Shown piece after piece: positions 61,973 through 64,000 of a stretch of 64,000 nt of DNA (positions are counted from its first letter, which is position 1; each line of letters opens with the position of its first letter). Below the pieces are notes generated by a model. It searched no databases. It saw nothing but the letters and a program-made list of their open reading frames with translations, and was not told where the DNA came from. Source of the DNA: CAWJJM01 sp963843275. Lineage in GTDB: Bacteria; Acidobacteriota; Thermoanaerobaculia; Multivoradales; JBCCEF01. The translations under genes were made by a program, and so were the position numbers. The stretch covers positions 434,001-498,000 of the forward strand of contig CAWJJM010000012.1 in assembly GCA_963843275.1 (NCBI GenBank), given 5' to 3'.

Positions 61973-63304
61973 ATGAGCACCAGGACCGCCCAGCTCCCGA
62001 AGAAGTACCACGACGCCGTCCTGCGGTGGCGCGACACCTTCCTGCCCGACTTCGACTTCCTGCTCGACAACTGGGAGAAGCACTTTCCCAAGGAGCCGCG
62101 CTTCGAGGTGTGCGCCTACCGCGAGCTCGGCATGTGCACCGAGATCGAGGTCGGCGACCAGAAGGGGCGTCCGAAGTACCAGCGGGCGTCGGAGATGGTC
62201 CCCGAGCAGGCCGGCCACCTCTACGGCGCGATCCGCGCCCAGGCGTCGACCGAGTTCGGCTCGATCCAGCAGCACCGTCTCACCCTGGCCCGGGCGCAGG
62301 AGGAGCAGGAGCAGGTGTGGATCCTGCGCATGATGGCCGAGGAGCTGCGCCACGGCTACCAGATGATCCACCTGCTGGTCGAGGACGACTGGAGCGCGGT
62401 CTCGGGGCAGTCGACCTCCGACACCATCGAGGAGATCCTGTCGATGACCACCGGCTCGCACGTGCTGGGGGCCTTCAACATCGACTTCGACTCCTTCGTC
62501 GACAACGTCACCTTCTGCGCGCTGATCGACCGGGTGGGCAAGTACCAGCTCGCCATGCAGAAGATCTCCGCCTACCAGCCGATGGCGGAGTCGATGCCGC
62601 AGATGCTCCGCGAGGAGGCCTTCCACCTCGCGGCCGGCGTGGTGCCGATGCGCCGCTGGGCCACGCAGGCGGCCCGCGGCGAGGTCTACGTGACCATGGA
62701 GATGCTGCAGAAGGCGATCAACAAGTGGCTGCCGCGCGGCCTGGAGATGTTCGGCGACGAGCGCGGCGGCGGCACCAACGTGCGCTACGGGCTCAAGCCG
62801 ATGAAGAACGCGGTGGCCCAGCGGCAGTACTACGACGAGGTCGGCAAGCTCGTCACCGACGTCAACATGCGCTACGTCCGCGCCCGCCTCCCCGAGCTGT
62901 CGATGGCCGAGGCGACGGCGCTGGTCGAGAAGGTGGTGGCCGGCGAGACCGTCTCCGGCATCCGCCCCGAGGACCTTCTCCACCTGCCGCACGCCGACTT
63001 CTTCCGCCGCCGCGGCGTGCCGGCCTTCGGGATGGTGGGCACCGACGGCCGGACCTTCGACGACACCGACGAGTACCTCGCCCACCTGCGCGCCGCGCTT
63101 CCCGAGGCCTACCTCGCCGGGATCGACTTCCGGGAGTTCGTCGAGGCCCTGCGCGAGGTGGCGGCCGGCGAGGTGACCGCCGAGGACGCCTCGCGCCGCA
63201 TGCCGCAGCTGCGCCGCGTCGCCGGCGCCTGCCCCTGCTCGAAGTCGGTCCGCTGGGTGGTCGACGACCCCGTGGCCGCCTCCGAGCGGGTCGTGGGCGG
63301 CTAG
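61973..63304 (+). CDS. BoxB/PaaA-type di-iron oxygenase-like protein
   Basis: 443 residues from ATG 61973, with GAGGAG upstream. The ferritin-like core has E94 (ASTEFGSIQQHR), E124 and H127 (AEELRHGYQ), D186 and E215 with H218 (REEAFHLAAG). The intervals (30, 3, 62 and 32 residues) agree with the ligand spacing of benzoyl-CoA epoxidase BoxB as I remember it. The conserved GGTNVRYGLKPMKNAVAQ and YYDEVGKLVTDVN segments also fit. A C-terminal CPCSKSVRW occurs near the end. BoxB and PaaA epoxidise aromatic CoA thioesters, but the reductase and CoA ligase genes are missing nearby. The true substrate is therefore open. Confidence 0.75.
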   Translation: MSTRTAQLPKKYHDAVLRWRDTFLPDFDFLLDNWEKHFPKEPRFEVCAYRELGMCTEIEVGDQKGRPKYQRASEMVPEQAGHLYGAIRAQASTEFGSIQQHRLTLARAQEEQEQVWILRMMAEELRHGYQMIHLLVEDDWSAVSGQSTSDTIEEILSMTTGSHVLGAFNIDFDSFVDNVTFCALIDRVGKYQLAMQKISAYQPMAESMPQMLREEAFHLAAGVVPMRRWATQAARGEVYVTMEMLQKAINKWLPRGLEMFGDERGGGTNVRYGLKPMKNAVAQRQYYDEVGKLVTDVNMRYVRARLPELSMAEATALVEKVVAGETVSGIRPEDLLHLPHADFFRRRGVPAFGMVGTDGRTFDDTDEYLAHLRAALPEAYLAGIDFREFVEALREVAAGEVTAEDASRRMPQLRRVAGACPCSKSVRWVVDDPVAASERVVGG

Positions 63305-63319
63305 GCGGGACCGGCCCCG

Positions 63320-63338
63320 GGCCCGCCGCCGGCGGGCC
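63320..63338 (+). terminator. 8-bp GC hairpin after the BoxB/PaaA-like gene
   Basis: GGCCCGCC and GGCGGGCC pair perfectly around a 3-base loop, 15 bases after the stop. No T tract follows, so it is only a weak terminator candidate. Confidence 0.35.
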
Positions 63339-63482
63339 GGAGGGGGCACCGACGGCCGGCCTGCACGGCGGTTTCCTCCCCGCCCCGCTCGCTTCGACTT
63401 CCCTGCGCAGAGTCCCCTGGGCCGGCGAGGCGTCCGCCTCGACTGGCCGGCCTCGGCGCCGACGAGACCCCGTTGCGCCGCT

Positions 63483-63510
63483 TTGACCTTTCGGCCGAAT
63501 GATGTATTCT
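63483..63510 (+). promoter_or_regulatory. Sigma70-like promoter TTGACC-N16-TATTCT
   Basis: TTGACC (63483-63488) and TATTCT (63505-63510) are separated by 16 bases, with TG just before the -10. The predicted start near 63517 gives an unusually long leader of about 112 bases before ATG 63629. Confidence 0.6.
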
Positions 63511-63628
63511 CTTCGGCGTTTCCCTTATCCAGGCAGGGCCGGTCGAGCCGGCGCTGCGAAAGGACTCCTCCCGCGGTGGACGTTTTCCCGCCGGGAGATC
63601 TCACTGACGGGACGAGAGGAGGTCGCAG

Positions 63629-64000
63629 ATGCGGGTCGTACGCCATTGGGGTGCATGGTTCGGGGCCGCCGTCGCTCTGGCGGTGGTGGTCGGGGCACTG
63701 CCTGCCGCCGCGGACGAGATGTGGGTGGCACCGGGGGACAAGGCCGACCACGAGGTCGGGAGCTGGGGGGTGACGAACACCGGAGCGGCGCGCTTCAGCT
63801 TCGGCGTGCCGGCGGACCTCTCGGAGCTGACCTCGGCGCGGGTCGTCCTGCTGGGCAAGAAGACCACCAGCATCGACTGGCACGTCGACCTGTCGATCTC
63901 GCAGGACGGTCTGCCGCACGACGCCATCACCGCCAGCGGCGACGGATCGGCGGCCCTCACCGCCGGCGACGTCGCCGAAGTCGACGTGACCTCGATCTTC
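63629..64000 (+). CDS. Exported protein, truncated by window edge
   Basis: 124 codons are visible with no stop. AGAGGAGG stands seven bases before the ATG, one of the strongest ribosome sites in the window. The first 27 residues are a signal peptide cleaved near LPAAADE. The visible mature part (EMWVAPGDKADHEVGSWGVT and SFGVPADLSELTSARVVLLG) looks like a beta sandwich of the kind that precedes tail-fibre-like or carbohydrate-binding domains. It may be another secreted fibre protein like those at 19.7-23.3 kb, but the part seen is too short to decide. Confidence 0.7.
   Translation, partial: MRVVRHWGAWFGAAVALAVVVGALPAAADEMWVAPGDKADHEVGSWGVTNTGAARFSFGVPADLSELTSARVVLLGKKTTSIDWHVDLSISQDGLPHDAITASGDGSAALTAGDVAEVDVTSIF

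Larger units (their letters stand above)
63305..63628. other. 324-bp gap with hairpin, promoter and leader
   Basis: From left to right the gap holds an 8-bp hairpin (63320-63338), a GC-rich stretch in which I see nothing coding, a sigma70-like promoter (63483-63510) and a leader of about 110 bases. The leader has two possible hairpins and ends in AGAGGAGG. No RNA gene of a known class is recognised. Confidence 0.45.

Noticed and set aside
63517..63628. A cyclic-di-GMP or other known riboswitch in the leader
   Set aside because: I could not match the conserved core of any class; only generic hairpins are present.
1..64000. CRISPR arrays, tRNA genes, insertion sequences, prophage
   Set aside because: No regularly spaced repeats, cloverleaf sequences, transposase genes or phage structural cassettes were seen. 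The fibre-like proteins have signal peptides and no phage neighbours.

Overview
The window is a very GC-rich bacterial chromosome segment (about 72-75% G+C by eye) with tightly packed genes, many 4-base stop/start overlaps (ATGA, GTGA) and many GTG starts. The gene content suggests an Acidobacteriota-like bacterium, perhaps Thermoanaerobaculia. It includes a Ser/Thr kinase fused to an alpha/beta hydrolase, an FG-GAP/UnbV protein with a TPR partner, secreted metzincins with Phe/Trp-rich C-terminal repeats, a sulfatase of the T-x-P-x-H type and several polytopic glycan-type membrane proteins. The lineage is an inference. I see no tRNA, rRNA, CRISPR array, insertion sequence or prophage.

Region 1 (1-19.6 kb) is a cell-surface glycan locus. 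It holds a truncated sulfatase, two large YfhO/DUF6311-like membrane proteins and a sulfotransferase. A coupled operon follows: epimerase, GT2, epimerase, WecC-like dehydrogenase and WecB-like 2-epimerase, which would make and use a UDP-ManNAcA-type sugar. Opposing it are a GT4, a GT2-GT4 fusion, a methyltransferase, a polytopic membrane protein and a Dpm1-like GT2.

Region 2 (19.6-32.3 kb) encodes exported proteins. There are two paralogous fibre-like proteins, a TPR protein coupled to an FG-GAP/UnbV beta-propeller, and two paralogous zinc metalloproteases ending in a duplicated domain of about 110 residues that I do not recognise.

Region 3 (32.3-41 kb) holds two more polytopic membrane proteins, a GMC oxidoreductase with its Tat-type small subunit, a GalE-like epimerase, a GerMN lipoprotein and a double-domain ThyX.

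Region 4 (41-64 kb) is metabolic and regulatory. It contains a Cys/Met PLP enzyme, a NarL-type two-component pair, a secreted protein, a DUF423 protein, a P5C dehydrogenase and a phytase-esterase-like lipoprotein. A cofactor and RNA-repair block follows: lipB, archease, rtcB, nadQ-like regulator, nadA-nadB-nadC, lipA. The window ends with an EamA transporter, the kinase-hydrolase fusion, a GNAT, a BoxB/PaaA-type di-iron protein and the start of another exported protein.

Two themes recur. Many genes have a TAGACT/TAGAAT/TACACT-like -10 box so close to the start codon that the mRNA would be leaderless or nearly so. Five otherwise intact genes (wecB, a membrane protein, the UnbV protein, the phytase-like lipoprotein and rtcB) carry six frame breaks, mostly explicable as one extra base in a short G/C run. 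Sequence or assembly error is more likely than true pseudogenes.
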